Source: Chitinophagales bacterium
Lineage (GTDB): Bacteria > Bacteroidota > Bacteroidia > Chitinophagales > Chitinophagaceae
Direction of reading: 5' to 3'
Assembly (NCBI GenBank): GCA_015655015.1
Contig: JAATFV010000099.1
Coordinates: forward strand, 1 to 36,499
Length of the DNA: 36,499 nucleotides
The notes below the pieces were generated by a model. The model had not been told where the DNA came from. It made no database searches and worked only from the letters and a program-made list of their open reading frames with translations. Below are positions 16,877 to 26,249 of the stretch, piece after piece. The position numbers and the translations under genes were made by a program. Numbering within the stretch: the stretch's first letter is position 1; each line of letters begins with the position of its first letter.

Positions 16877-16902
16877 ATTGAATTAAAACGTTGATATTCA
16901 AT
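16877..16902. promoter_or_regulatory. 26-bp symmetric dyad just upstream of susC (candidate operator)
   Basis: ATTGAAT (16877-16883) and ATTCAAT (16896-16902) are perfect inverted arms, and the exact centre between them is a second palindrome, AACGTT (16887-16892). 20 of 26 positions are symmetric around one centre. It ends 29 bases before the susC ATG at 16932. Size and symmetry suit a dimeric regulator such as the NarL/LuxR-type protein encoded at 30489, but a leader-RNA stem is also possible. Confidence 0.45.
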
Positions 16903-16931
16903 TACAACATACAAACTAAAACTAACGCGTT

Positions 16932-19900
16932 ATGAGAAAAAGACTTTCTGGTAAACGAATGCCGGGTCTATTCATTCCTTTGCTTGTTATGGGGATGTTG
17001 TGTCCTGGCTTACAGGTCAGCGCCCGGGGCCTTCCCTCAACTGCTGCGAGGATCAATACGCCGGTGGGGAAGATGCTGATCCCCATCAGCGGAAAGGTCA
17101 CCGACGAACGGGGCCAGGCAATGGATGGGGTTACGGTTACATTAAAAAGAGGAGGCGCTGCGACTACGACCAATAAGGACGGTAATTATGCGCTGGAGGT
17201 TCCTGATGCTGTAGATACGCTGGTGTTCACATTTGTCGGGTATCAGGCCAGGGAGGCGGCTATTGGCGCCAGTCGTGTGATCAATATTGCCCTTATTGCC
17301 TTGCCGGGCAGCCTGAACGATGTGGTGGTTATTGGATATGGCAGTCAAAAAAAGGCGACGGTTACCGGGGCTATCGATGTGGTAAAAGGGAGCGAAATAG
17401 TAAAAAGCCCGATGGTCAATGTCGCTAATTCCCTGGAAGGCAGGTTGCCGGGAGTCATTATCAACAACAGGACCGGTGAGCCGGGCCGGGACGATCCGAG
17501 TATCAGTATCCGCGGGAGGAGCACTACAGGCAATTCTTCGGCGCTGGTGATCATTGATGGTGTGGAGCGGAGCGGCCTTGGACAGATCAATCCTCACGAT
17601 ATTGAAAGTATTACCGTGCTGAAAGATGCATCTGCAGCAATATATGGCGCCAGAGCGGCTAATGGGGTCATTCTCGTGACGACGAAGCGGGGAGGCCTGA
17701 ATACGGCGCCGAAAGTGGACCTGTCCTTCAATCAGGGATTTACAGGGCCGACGCGCAGTCCGATCATGGCCGATTCGTATACCTTCTTCAATGTTTATAA
17801 CGAGATCGAAACGGGGGAAGGCAGACCTGCTCCTTATACGCAGGACGACCTTGAAAAATTCAGGACCAGTGCTGATGCAGACCACCAAAGCTTCAACTGG
17901 TATAAATTTGTCACCAGGCAATTTGCGCCGCAGCACAGGTCCGACATAGCGGTGAGCGGTGGCAATAACAATACTACCTACCGCCTTTCTTTTGGAGATG
18001 TGGTGCAGGACGGTCAATATAAATTTGGCACGACCAAGGTGCATCAATACAACCTGCGTTCAAATGTGAATGTGAAAGTAGCGGATAACTTCAATGTGGG
18101 AATGGACGTGGCCGCGCGTTTTGATGATAACCATTATCCTTATGGCAGCATGAATGATATTAACAGCCATATATTTCTATACCAGCCTAACTGGGTACCT
18201 TATTGGCCCGGAACGAACTACCTGACGCCAAATAGAGGTAACGATAATATTATCAATCGTTTGGGTGACGCTAACGGTTATCAGTCCATAAAAACGACGA
18301 CCCTTCAAACGACATTGACGGCGCAATGGGACCTGCCCTGGGTAAAAGGCCTGTCTATCAGCGGCAAAGGCAGCTACGACCCCCATGTTCAGTTTACGAA
18401 GACCTGGTATCTTCCCGATTATGTATATTATAAGGATAATAATGGCGACTATACCAAAGGCAGATCCGGTTTAGGCTCCAATATGCCGCAATTGACGGAC
18501 AGAACAGATATAGGATCACTGTTTTACCTGACATCCCGCATCAATTACGAGAGGGGGTTTGGAGAACATCATGTTACTGCCATGATCGGCTATGAGCAGC
18601 AATCCATCAGAAGTAATTATGACGTGGCATCCAGGGGAGGTTTTCCTTCCCCCTCGCTGCCGGAAATATTCGCGGGCAGCAGCGATAAGAACCAGCAAAG
18701 TAATGACGGGGCTGAAACGCAGAGCGCAAGGCAGAATTATTTCGGAAGGGTAACCTATGATTATGCAGGAAAATATCTTGCTGAAGTTTCCATGCGTCGT
18801 GACGGATCACCGAATTTCCGGGCAGATAAAAGGTGGGGTAATTTTCCAAGTTTCTCAGCCGGGTGGGTATTGTCCCGGGAGGAGTTCATGAAGAACTACA
18901 CCTTCATCAACAATTTAAAAATAAGAGCATCGTATGGAGTCATGGGTAATGACCTGGTAAACTCATTTCAATACCTGCAAAGTTATGCCTATGGCAGCAA
19001 TTACGTAATTGGCGGCGGTGATGTCACCGGGTTGGTCCAATCGGGTGTCCCGAACCCGGATATAACATGGGAGCGGGCCAAGACCGGAAATATAGGACTG
19101 GACGCGACCCTATGGCATGGCAAACTGGGGATCAGCTTTGATTATTTCAAAACGCGCCGCTCGGACATATTGACCACGCGTTCCGCCATCGTACCCGGAT
19201 ACACCGGCCTCAGCCTTCCTGATGAAAATATTGGCATTGTCGATAACAGGGGGTTTGAATTGGTGCTTACGCATTCCAATTATGACCATGCCGTTAAATA
19301 TAACTTATCGGGGAATGTTTCGTTTGCCCGAAATAAAGTCATCTTCAGCGATGAGCAGCCTGCGGCCGAACCGTATCAATTGGCTACTGGAAGGCCTATT
19401 GGCGCCGGGCTCTACTATAAGGCCTCAGGCATTTTTAAAGACCAGGCCGATATAGATAAATATGCGCATCTTTTAGGAACCCGGCCGGGAGATATCCGGT
19501 ATGAGGATGTCAATCATGATGGAAGCATCGATTCTAAAGACCAGATCCGGATCAACCAGACAAATGTGCCGGAAATTACATTCGGATTCAGTGCAGATGT
19601 CTCCTATAAAGCGTTTGACCTGTCCGTACTTTTTCAGGGGCAGGCCAACGCCAAACAGAATTTTGGAGGCGGGTATGGGTATTTCCCGATAATGAGCTAT
19701 TCATTCGGAAATTTCCTGGCCTGGAGGGCCGATGGCCGATGGACCCCGCAACATACCAATGCAACGATGCCGAGAGCTTCTTACGAACCTTTCAATAACA
19801 ATACCATACAGTCCACACAATGGCTGGTGGATGCCGGATTCCTGAAGCTGAGAACTGTTGAATTAGGATATAAGGTCCCTCAATCGTTGCTCAACAAAAT

Positions 19901-20054
19901 ACGCATTAAAAACTTGCGGCTATATGTCAGCGCCAGTAATCTTCTGACACTGTTCGACCATATGAAGAAGCTGGGTTTTGATCCGGAAACCTCCGATTAT
20001 TGGTATTATCCGCAGCAACGTGTAATTAATTTCGGCGCCAATGTGACTTTCTAA
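16932..20054 (+). CDS. SusC/RagA-family TonB-linked outer-membrane receptor (no STN domain)
   Basis: 1040 residues. A signal region (LFIPLLVMGMLCPGLQVSARG) is followed by a carboxypeptidase-like beta-sandwich (about 50-130, ISGKVTDERGQAMDGVTVTLKRGG). The plug begins with VVVIGYGSQKKATVTGAI and contains SISIRGRSTTGNSSALVIIDGVERSG and ITVLKDASAAIYGARAANGVILVTTKRG; a long beta-barrel ends in VINFGANVTF. It lacks the STN signalling domain found in the other two receptors here, which agrees with control by a two-component system and not by FecR. It forms the outer-membrane channel with the SusD protein encoded 44 bp downstream. It probably imports oligosaccharides released by the surface enzymes of the locus. 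The start is the ATG at 16932, just before the charged MRKRLSGKR leader. Confidence 0.95.
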   Translation: MRKRLSGKRMPGLFIPLLVMGMLCPGLQVSARGLPSTAARINTPVGKMLIPISGKVTDERGQAMDGVTVTLKRGGAATTTNKDGNYALEVPDAVDTLVFTFVGYQAREAAIGASRVINIALIALPGSLNDVVVIGYGSQKKATVTGAIDVVKGSEIVKSPMVNVANSLEGRLPGVIINNRTGEPGRDDPSISIRGRSTTGNSSALVIIDGVERSGLGQINPHDIESITVLKDASAAIYGARAANGVILVTTKRGGLNTAPKVDLSFNQGFTGPTRSPIMADSYTFFNVYNEIETGEGRPAPYTQDDLEKFRTSADADHQSFNWYKFVTRQFAPQHRSDIAVSGGNNNTTYRLSFGDVVQDGQYKFGTTKVHQYNLRSNVNVKVADNFNVGMDVAARFDDNHYPYGSMNDINSHIFLYQPNWVPYWPGTNYLTPNRGNDNIINRLGDANGYQSIKTTTLQTTLTAQWDLPWVKGLSISGKGSYDPHVQFTKTWYLPDYVYYKDNNGDYTKGRSGLGSNMPQLTDRTDIGSLFYLTSRINYERGFGEHHVTAMIGYEQQSIRSNYDVASRGGFPSPSLPEIFAGSSDKNQQSNDGAETQSARQNYFGRVTYDYAGKYLAEVSMRRDGSPNFRADKRWGNFPSFSAGWVLSREEFMKNYTFINNLKIRASYGVMGNDLVNSFQYLQSYAYGSNYVIGGGDVTGLVQSGVPNPDITWERAKTGNIGLDATLWHGKLGISFDYFKTRRSDILTTRSAIVPGYTGLSLPDENIGIVDNRGFELVLTHSNYDHAVKYNLSGNVSFARNKVIFSDEQPAAEPYQLATGRPIGAGLYYKASGIFKDQADIDKYAHLLGTRPGDIRYEDVNHDGSIDSKDQIRINQTNVPEITFGFSADVSYKAFDLSVLFQGQANAKQNFGGGYGYFPIMSYSFGNFLAWRADGRWTPQHTNATMPRASYEPFNNNTIQSTQWLVDAGFLKLRTVELGYKVPQSLLNKIRIKNLRLYVSASNLLTLFDHMKKLGFDPETSDYWYYPQQRVINFGANVTF

Positions 20055-20098
20055 CACAGAACAGCCATTCGACGGTGTAAAAAATCAAAAAATTACAG

Positions 20099-21724
20099 AT
20101 GAAAAAGATTATATATCTTATAGGAATTATTTTTCTGGCAGCTTCCTGCAACAAACTGGATCTGACGCCTATGGATAGGTTATCAGAGGCAGATACCTGG
20201 AACGACCCTTCTCTGATCCGTCTATATGTCAATGCAACTTATAATGTCCTGCAGCATGGCTTTCAGCAGGACCTTTTGACCGCTGCATGTGATGAGGCAT
20301 TTAATATCCACGATTATGGCAGTCTGCAGTCCGTGCAAAAGGGAAATCTTACTGCCGACAATGTCAGCAGCCTTTCTGCCAAGATCAATTACCTGAACTA
20401 TGCCTATTCGAATATCAGAACTATCAATATCTTCTTTTCCAAGATCGATGCCGCTCCTGTCGAGGATGCCTTTAAAAACGAAACAAAAGGGGAAATGAAG
20501 TTCCTTCGGGCTGATATATACGCCAATCTGATCTGGCGTTATGGCAGCGTACCTCTTATTACGAAAGTATTTGCGTTGAATGATGAATACAGCGTTACCA
20601 TGTCATCTTATGACGATTGTGTAAGTTTTATTGTCAAGGAGCTCGATGACGCGGCGCAACTATTACCGGCTGATCAACCGGACGACGGGAAAGGAGAAGC
20701 GTCGGCCAACGCGTGTAAGGCGTTAAAATCGAGGGTGTTGTTATATGCGGCAAGTTCTTTGAACAATCCTTCGCATGACAATTCCAAATGGCAGGCTGCT
20801 GCTGATGCGGCAGCGGCCCTGTTGAATGCGGGGTATAGCTTAAATCCTGATTACCAGTCTACTTTTTTGGCTGACAACCAGGAGGTGATCTTTGCGCGCT
20901 ATTTTACCCAGTCCAACAATACGAATTTCAATCTTTTACAGGGAAGGAGCGGTTCGGATGGTTATGGGTCTGCGAACCCAAGTCAGAATATGGTCAACGC
21001 CTATGAAATGGCGGCAACGGGCGAATTGCCTTATATCGAGCAGCCGGACGGCACGTTAACGGTGAACCCGATCTCCGGGTATGACCCTGCCAATCCATAC
21101 GCCGGGAGGGATCCGAGATTCGACGCTTCCATCATCCATGACGGCACGGTTTGGGCCGGCAGAACGACCGAAACATTCCATGGCGGAGCTGATGCTCCGG
21201 AGAGCCCAAATGGATACAATGCCTCTATTACGTCGTATTATTATAAGAAATTCCTGGTTGAAAGCATCCCGCCGTCCGGTTCTACCATTTTGCCAACTAA
21301 TCCGTGGATATTTTTTCGGTACGCGGAAATACTCTTAAATTATGCCGAGGCTGAATTTGAGCTGGGACATGAAGACATTGCCCGCGACTATATAAATATG
21401 GTGAGGGCCAGGGCGAGCGTAAACATGCCGCCTGTAAATGATGCCGGTGAAAAGCTCCGGCAAAGGATCCAAAACGAGCGAAGGGTGGAGCTGGCATTCG
21501 AAGAGCACCGGTTTTTTGATGTGAGGCGCTGGAAGATCGCCGGCGGCACCGAAAAACAGCCCCTGCTTGGCATGAACATCCAAAAAGCCGGCAACGGCGC
21601 CAGGACTTATACCATCTTCAAGGTCATTGACAGGAACTTTTATGACCAGCAGTATCTTATGCCTTTCCCGGTTGCAGAAGTAAACAAGAGCCTGGGCTCT
21701 TTGATACAAAATAAAGGATACTAA
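20099..21724 (+). CDS. RagB/SusD-family glycan-binding lipoprotein
   Basis: 541 residues. The signal IIYLIGIIFLAASC has the lipid cysteine at residue 17. SusD features include LDLTPMDRLSEADTWNDPSLIRLYVNATYN, LRADIYANLIWRYGSVPLITKVF, and the C-terminal ILLNYAEAEFELGHEDIARDYINMVRARA with ERRVELAFEEHRFFDVRRWK, ending near FPVAEVNKS...LIQNKGY. It is the surface partner of the preceding SusC. A strong hairpin 15 bases after the stop separates the SusC-SusD pair from the enzyme genes. Confidence 0.95.
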   Translation: MKKIIYLIGIIFLAASCNKLDLTPMDRLSEADTWNDPSLIRLYVNATYNVLQHGFQQDLLTAACDEAFNIHDYGSLQSVQKGNLTADNVSSLSAKINYLNYAYSNIRTINIFFSKIDAAPVEDAFKNETKGEMKFLRADIYANLIWRYGSVPLITKVFALNDEYSVTMSSYDDCVSFIVKELDDAAQLLPADQPDDGKGEASANACKALKSRVLLYAASSLNNPSHDNSKWQAAADAAAALLNAGYSLNPDYQSTFLADNQEVIFARYFTQSNNTNFNLLQGRSGSDGYGSANPSQNMVNAYEMAATGELPYIEQPDGTLTVNPISGYDPANPYAGRDPRFDASIIHDGTVWAGRTTETFHGGADAPESPNGYNASITSYYYKKFLVESIPPSGSTILPTNPWIFFRYAEILLNYAEAEFELGHEDIARDYINMVRARASVNMPPVNDAGEKLRQRIQNERRVELAFEEHRFFDVRRWKIAGGTEKQPLLGMNIQKAGNGARTYTIFKVIDRNFYDQQYLMPFPVAEVNKSLGSLIQNKGY

Positions 21725-21738
21725 CCCTTAGGTCACGC

Positions 21739-21774
21739 AAACAGCGGGGCGATCAATCGCCCTGCTGTTTTATT
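21739..21774 (+). terminator. 15-bp stem-loop between susD and the enzyme genes
   Basis: Bases 21739-21753 pair along their full length with 21756-21770 (14 Watson-Crick pairs and one G:U), leaving a 2-base loop, followed by TATTT. The stem is very stable, but the T-tract is short and broken. It is likely to act as a partial terminator or 3' stabiliser, giving more susC-susD message than enzyme message. The next gene starts at 21800. Confidence 0.7.
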
Positions 21775-21799
21775 TGGTAAACATTATTCTAATCGACGC

Positions 21800-23920
21800 A
21801 TGGATAGAAGATTGTGCAAGATATTATCAGCTGTTTGGATCCTTATGGCAGGGTATGATGGATATGCCCAGCCGCTCAAACCCGGCACGATTGACAGGAA
21901 AGCTGTCGTTACGCGGCATAATTTCCATATCACCGATCCGGATGAGCACGGACCGACGCAGGTAGGCAATGGCAATTTCGCGTATGGGTTCGACGCAACG
22001 GGAATGCAGACGTTCAGCGATAAGTTCACGACAATGTCCCAGTGGAGCTGGCATAGTACACGGCCTCCCAAAGGTCTTACGGCTGCGAACTTTGCAAGGA
22101 CCGCTGTAAATGCGCATGGCAGGATGATACCGTATGATCTGCCGGATCCTGAGCAGCCGGCTCTTTCAAAATGGCTTGCTGGCAACCCTCACCGGTTTAA
22201 CCTTGGCAGGATAGGCCTTTGGATAAAAAAAGGCGATAGCGCTTCGGCTGCCATCGGGGAGATACGACACCCGGATCAATATTTTGACTTATGGACTGCC
22301 ACAGCCATAAGCACCTTTGAAGTGGATGGCCAGCCTGTCAGGGTAACGACTGTTGGAGATCCTTATAAAGACATTGTCGCCTTTAGAATAGAATCGCCGT
22401 TGATAGCTGCCAAAGAAATTGGCGTATTCATCGATTTCCCTTATGCGAGCCTGGATGTCTTCAGCAATGGCTCGGATTATGGCAAGCCGCGTTTGCATAC
22501 GACGACGCTCGTCCGGCAGGGGGGAACGCAGGCGACCTTTCAAAGAACAATGGATAACACCGTTTACCAGGTAGCTGTTGGCTGGAGTGCAGCCGGCAAC
22601 ATCGAAAGAGAAAAGCCGCACAGGTATAAATTTACTGTTGCCGGCGGCAATGCAGCAGAGTATGTATTTTGCTTTTCTCCTTCGAAAATAAATTATACCG
22701 TGCCCTCCTTTTCTGAAGTGAGATCCCATTCCCGGCAATACTGGCCGGGCTTCTGGCGCAGCGGCGGCGCCATCGATCTTTCTCATAGCAAAGATCCCCG
22801 ATGGGAGGAGCTTGAAAGGAGGATCGTATTATCACAATATTTAATGAAGGTGAATGCTTCCGGGAAATATCCGCCGCAGGAAACAGGTCTTGTAAACAAT
22901 AGCTGGTATGGGCGGTTTCATTATGAAATGATCTTTTGGCATAATGCCCACTATGCGTTATGGGACAGGTGGCCTTTGTTGAACAACAGTTTGCATGTTT
23001 ACCGGGACAACCTGGATGAGGCCAAAAAGCGGGCAGCGTCCCAGGGGTACGCCGGTGCACGGTTCCCGAAATGTACCGGGCCTGATGGACGGGAGTGGCC
23101 TCATCCGATCCATGCATTCCTGGTATGGCAGCAGCCGCACCCTATCTTTTTCGCGAATCTCGACTACCGCGCCCACCCGACGAAAGCAACTTTGAGAAAA
23201 TGGCTGCCTATAATAGATGCGTCCGCGGATTTTCTGGCGTCTTATACTATCTTCGATACTGCGAGGAGGGAATATATGCTGGGGCCGCCGATAGCTTTTG
23301 TGCCTGAGAACAATGACTTTCTAAAGGATAAAAATCCTGCGTTCGAGCTGGCCTATTGGCGTTATGCGCTCAGGACCGCAGGAGAGCTGAGAAAAAAAGC
23401 GGGGCTTCCGGAAAAGCCGTTCTGGGATTGGGTGCGCCGGTCGCTTGCTCCGGTGCCCATACGGGATAGTGTGTATGAACAATGGGAAAATATTGAACAT
23501 ATGTGGACGAAATTTAATTTCGAACATCCTGCATTACTTGGCATTTACGGCATGCTGCCGGGTGACGGCGTTGATACTTCGGTGATGAAGAGGACCTTTC
23601 AGAAGGTCCTTGACAATTGGAAATTCGATACGGGATGGGGTTGGGATTTTCCGCTGGCGGCGATGACCGCTGCCAGGCTGGGAGAGCCGGATAAGGCGCT
23701 GGATATGCTGTTATATCCCTCCGCAAAGAATAATTACGACAGGCATGGTTTTGCCGGAGCCGGCGATCCTTATCCGTATCTGCCTGCCAATGGAGGGCTG
23801 TTATACGCCATCGCGATGATGACTGCGGGCTGGGACGGTGACCATAATATCCCTCAGCCCGGGTTTCCCAAAGACGGGTCCTGGGTAGTAAGGTGGGAAG
23901 ATCTTAAAAAAGCGCCATAA
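21800..23920 (+). CDS. Six-hairpin (alpha/alpha)6 glycosidase-like protein, exported
   Basis: 706 residues with a signal peptide ending near residue 23 (GYAQ). The N-terminal beta-sandwich has VGNGNFAYGFDATGMQTFSD and TMSQWSWHSTRPPKG, motifs I associate with the uncharacterised six-hairpin glycosidase group related in fold to GH65 and GH95. The helical barrel includes WYGRFHYEMIFWHNAHYALWDRW, where E376 is a good candidate catalytic acid, PENNDFLKDKNPAFELAYWRYALR, and a late GWGWDFPLAAMTAARLGEPDKALDMLL helix pair. The exact family and substrate are not known to me. The gene sits 8 bp before the next unknown enzyme gene, so the two probably act on the same linkage or on successive steps. Location is probably periplasmic or secreted. 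Confidence 0.7.
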   Translation: MDRRLCKILSAVWILMAGYDGYAQPLKPGTIDRKAVVTRHNFHITDPDEHGPTQVGNGNFAYGFDATGMQTFSDKFTTMSQWSWHSTRPPKGLTAANFARTAVNAHGRMIPYDLPDPEQPALSKWLAGNPHRFNLGRIGLWIKKGDSASAAIGEIRHPDQYFDLWTATAISTFEVDGQPVRVTTVGDPYKDIVAFRIESPLIAAKEIGVFIDFPYASLDVFSNGSDYGKPRLHTTTLVRQGGTQATFQRTMDNTVYQVAVGWSAAGNIEREKPHRYKFTVAGGNAAEYVFCFSPSKINYTVPSFSEVRSHSRQYWPGFWRSGGAIDLSHSKDPRWEELERRIVLSQYLMKVNASGKYPPQETGLVNNSWYGRFHYEMIFWHNAHYALWDRWPLLNNSLHVYRDNLDEAKKRAASQGYAGARFPKCTGPDGREWPHPIHAFLVWQQPHPIFFANLDYRAHPTKATLRKWLPIIDASADFLASYTIFDTARREYMLGPPIAFVPENNDFLKDKNPAFELAYWRYALRTAGELRKKAGLPEKPFWDWVRRSLAPVPIRDSVYEQWENIEHMWTKFNFEHPALLGIYGMLPGDGVDTSVMKRTFQKVLDNWKFDTGWGWDFPLAAMTAARLGEPDKALDMLLYPSAKNNYDRHGFAGAGDPYPYLPANGGLLYAIAMMTAGWDGDHNIPQPGFPKDGSWVVRWEDLKKAP

Positions 23921-23927
23921 TTAACAA

Positions 23928-26249
23928 ATGAATAAACTAATACTTACTTCGGCCATTTTTCTGTTACAGGCAGCCCGCATGTTCGGCCAGCAATACAGCG
24001 CCGGATCGTTTTCCGTAAAGATCAGCGAAACAGGGCAGGTCGTTTCCCTAAAGAACGGGAAAACAGATTATGTAACGGTCGATTCACCCGGGAGCCTGTT
24101 GCAAATCGTCGTAAAAGGCCAATCACTGTTGCCGGTCAAGGCCGGCTTCAGCCGGGAAAATATTATTTTGTCATATCCCGGCGGTCTTACCGCCCAAATA
24201 AGGGTACAGCAAGATCCGTCCTATATCGTTCTCACACTGGCCGACGTGAGCAAAGGCGTGGAGGCTGTAAAATGGGGCCCTTTTAATACGACCATTGCCG
24301 ACACTATCGGCAATACGGTGGGAGTTGTCCGGTCAGCCTCTTTTGCCATCGGCCTCCAATGCCTCAACAAAAAGACCGCGGGGGGAGTGCTGGAAAATGA
24401 AGAAGGCGCGGTATTTGGCGGAGGCACTACCGCAACCAAAAAGCCGTTTGGATCATCTTTGCAGGCATTCACGGTAAATCGCAGTCACGACAGGATGATC
24501 AAGGTATGGGGCCGCTGGCCTGATGTACCGGTGAAAGCAATACCCGGCGGCGAATTGCAGGGCTCGTCTGTGGCATTGTTTGGCTGTGATCCGGGGCAGG
24601 TGTTATCTGTCATTAAAACGATAACCATACAGGAAAATTTACCTTATGCCAAGTGGAAGGGCGAATGGATCAAAAGCTCTTCGGAAAGCGGCCGGCCCTA
24701 TATGATAACCACCTTTTCGGAAAACAATATCGATACATTTTTAAATCTTGCCAAAAGAATGGGTATGGCGGGCGTGTACCATGAAGATCCATTTGAGACC
24801 TGGGGGCATTTCGTGTTGAAAAAGGCATTATTCCCGCATGGCAGGAAAGGTTTTAAAGCTTGTGTAGACAAGGCTCACGCCATTGGGTTGCGCCTGGGCT
24901 TTCATACCCTCACTACTTTCATAACGACCAATGACAGCTTCGTAACCCCTAAACCGGATCACCGGCTGGCGCAGGCAGGCAGCGGGGCGCTTTCATCGGA
25001 CATATCGCCTGATACAACGGAGATTGCTGTTAGCGCTGACAGCTATTTCCGTCTGAAGAGCGATTTGAACAGCGTTCGTATCGGGGATGAGATCGTTCGC
25101 TATATGGAAGTCACCGCGCAGCCGCCTTACCGTCTTACCGGCTGTGTGCGCGGGGCATTTGGTACAAAGAAAGCTGCGCATAAAACGGATGATCCGGTAG
25201 TCAGGCTTATCGATCATCCCTATAAAGTATTTTTTCCCGACTGGGAGCTTCAGAAAGAAATAGCCGCCAATATTGCCCGGTTTATTAATGAGACAGGAGC
25301 CGACCAGATGGATTTTGACGGGCATGAAGGTACCTACGCCTGCGGCATGGGAGATCTTTCCTTCGATACTTTTGCTGAAGAAGTATTTAGCGGCGCGGAC
25401 CATCCGGTAGTCTATGGATCGAGCAGGGATAATCACTATTTTTGGCATATCAATAATTACCTCAACTGGGGAGAGCCCTGGTATGGAGGGTTCAGGGAAA
25501 GCCAGTCGGACGTGCGTATGGCCAATCAGCCGTTTTATGAAAACAACTATTTGCCGAATATGCTGGGCTGGTTTTTAATAACTGTACAAACCAGTCCCGA
25601 GGATATCGACTGGATGTTAACCCGTGCGGCGGGGTTTAATGCCGGTTACGCCCTGGTGCTCCGGCAGGAGGCGCTGGGAAATCCCGGGATGGATGAAATT
25701 ATCAGCAGGATCAATACCTGGACATCCGCTCAGCGCAGTCATCTTTTCAATGCGGCCCAGCTGCAATGGCTGCGTAACCCGAATAATGATGCCCGGCTGC
25801 TGCAACAGGGAGATAAGCTGTATTTGCAGCAATTTAAAAAATATGATTTTTCTTATGAGGCCAGGGTATTACAGCCGGGCCAGCCGGGCTCTCAGCGCTG
25901 GGATTTTGAAAGTGTACGGGAAAAACAGATCCCGAGGGTGGTGATCTATGCTACGGGCGATGACGGCAGGGTCGTTAATCCTGTTATTGAAATAGATAAT
26001 TTCTTTCATGTGGAGATCCCTGTAACGCTGGCCGCAGGGCAAACATTGATGATGGGAGAGGAGAAGGATGCCAGCTTATATGACCGCAAGGGAAAACTGA
26101 TCCGTAAGATAGCTGTCAACAACGGTCTGCCGCAACTGGATGCCGGAAAACACAGCTTGTCTTTTGATGGAACCGCAGATGTCAATTCACCGCTGAGACT
26201 AAAAATTGAAATAAAGCTATTAAATAATGAAGAACTGCTACAGCACTAA
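23928..26249 (+). CDS. Exported TIM-barrel-like putative glycoside hydrolase, family not recognised
   Basis: 773 residues with signal MNKLILTSAIFLLQAARMFGQ. Residues about 22-270 look like a beta-sandwich. The central part alternates strands and helices like a TIM barrel: YHEDPFETWGHF (about 284), GLRLGFHTLTTF, then TGADQMDFDGHEG with acidic residues D462, D464 and E467, which resemble catalytic or metal-binding positions. A small insert around 385-430 (SVRIGDEIVRYMEV...GCVRGAFGTKKAAH) carries the RGxxGT-H pattern also seen in unrelated surface and phage proteins. The C-terminal part looks like a beta domain. I do not recognise a named family; clan-D-type alpha-glycosidases are one possibility. 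Its stop overlaps the GH20 start by 23 bp, implying translational coupling. Confidence 0.6.
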   Translation: MNKLILTSAIFLLQAARMFGQQYSAGSFSVKISETGQVVSLKNGKTDYVTVDSPGSLLQIVVKGQSLLPVKAGFSRENIILSYPGGLTAQIRVQQDPSYIVLTLADVSKGVEAVKWGPFNTTIADTIGNTVGVVRSASFAIGLQCLNKKTAGGVLENEEGAVFGGGTTATKKPFGSSLQAFTVNRSHDRMIKVWGRWPDVPVKAIPGGELQGSSVALFGCDPGQVLSVIKTITIQENLPYAKWKGEWIKSSSESGRPYMITTFSENNIDTFLNLAKRMGMAGVYHEDPFETWGHFVLKKALFPHGRKGFKACVDKAHAIGLRLGFHTLTTFITTNDSFVTPKPDHRLAQAGSGALSSDISPDTTEIAVSADSYFRLKSDLNSVRIGDEIVRYMEVTAQPPYRLTGCVRGAFGTKKAAHKTDDPVVRLIDHPYKVFFPDWELQKEIAANIARFINETGADQMDFDGHEGTYACGMGDLSFDTFAEEVFSGADHPVVYGSSRDNHYFWHINNYLNWGEPWYGGFRESQSDVRMANQPFYENNYLPNMLGWFLITVQTSPEDIDWMLTRAAGFNAGYALVLRQEALGNPGMDEIISRINTWTSAQRSHLFNAAQLQWLRNPNNDARLLQQGDKLYLQQFKKYDFSYEARVLQPGQPGSQRWDFESVREKQIPRVVIYATGDDGRVVNPVIEIDNFFHVEIPVTLAAGQTLMMGEEKDASLYDRKGKLIRKIAVNNGLPQLDAGKHSLSFDGTADVNSPLRLKIEIKLLNNEELLQH

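Noticed and set aside
16926..16938. Insertion-sequence ends in the kinase-susC gap
   Set aside because: No transposase frame, no flanking target duplication; the inverted repeats are too close together to bound an element.
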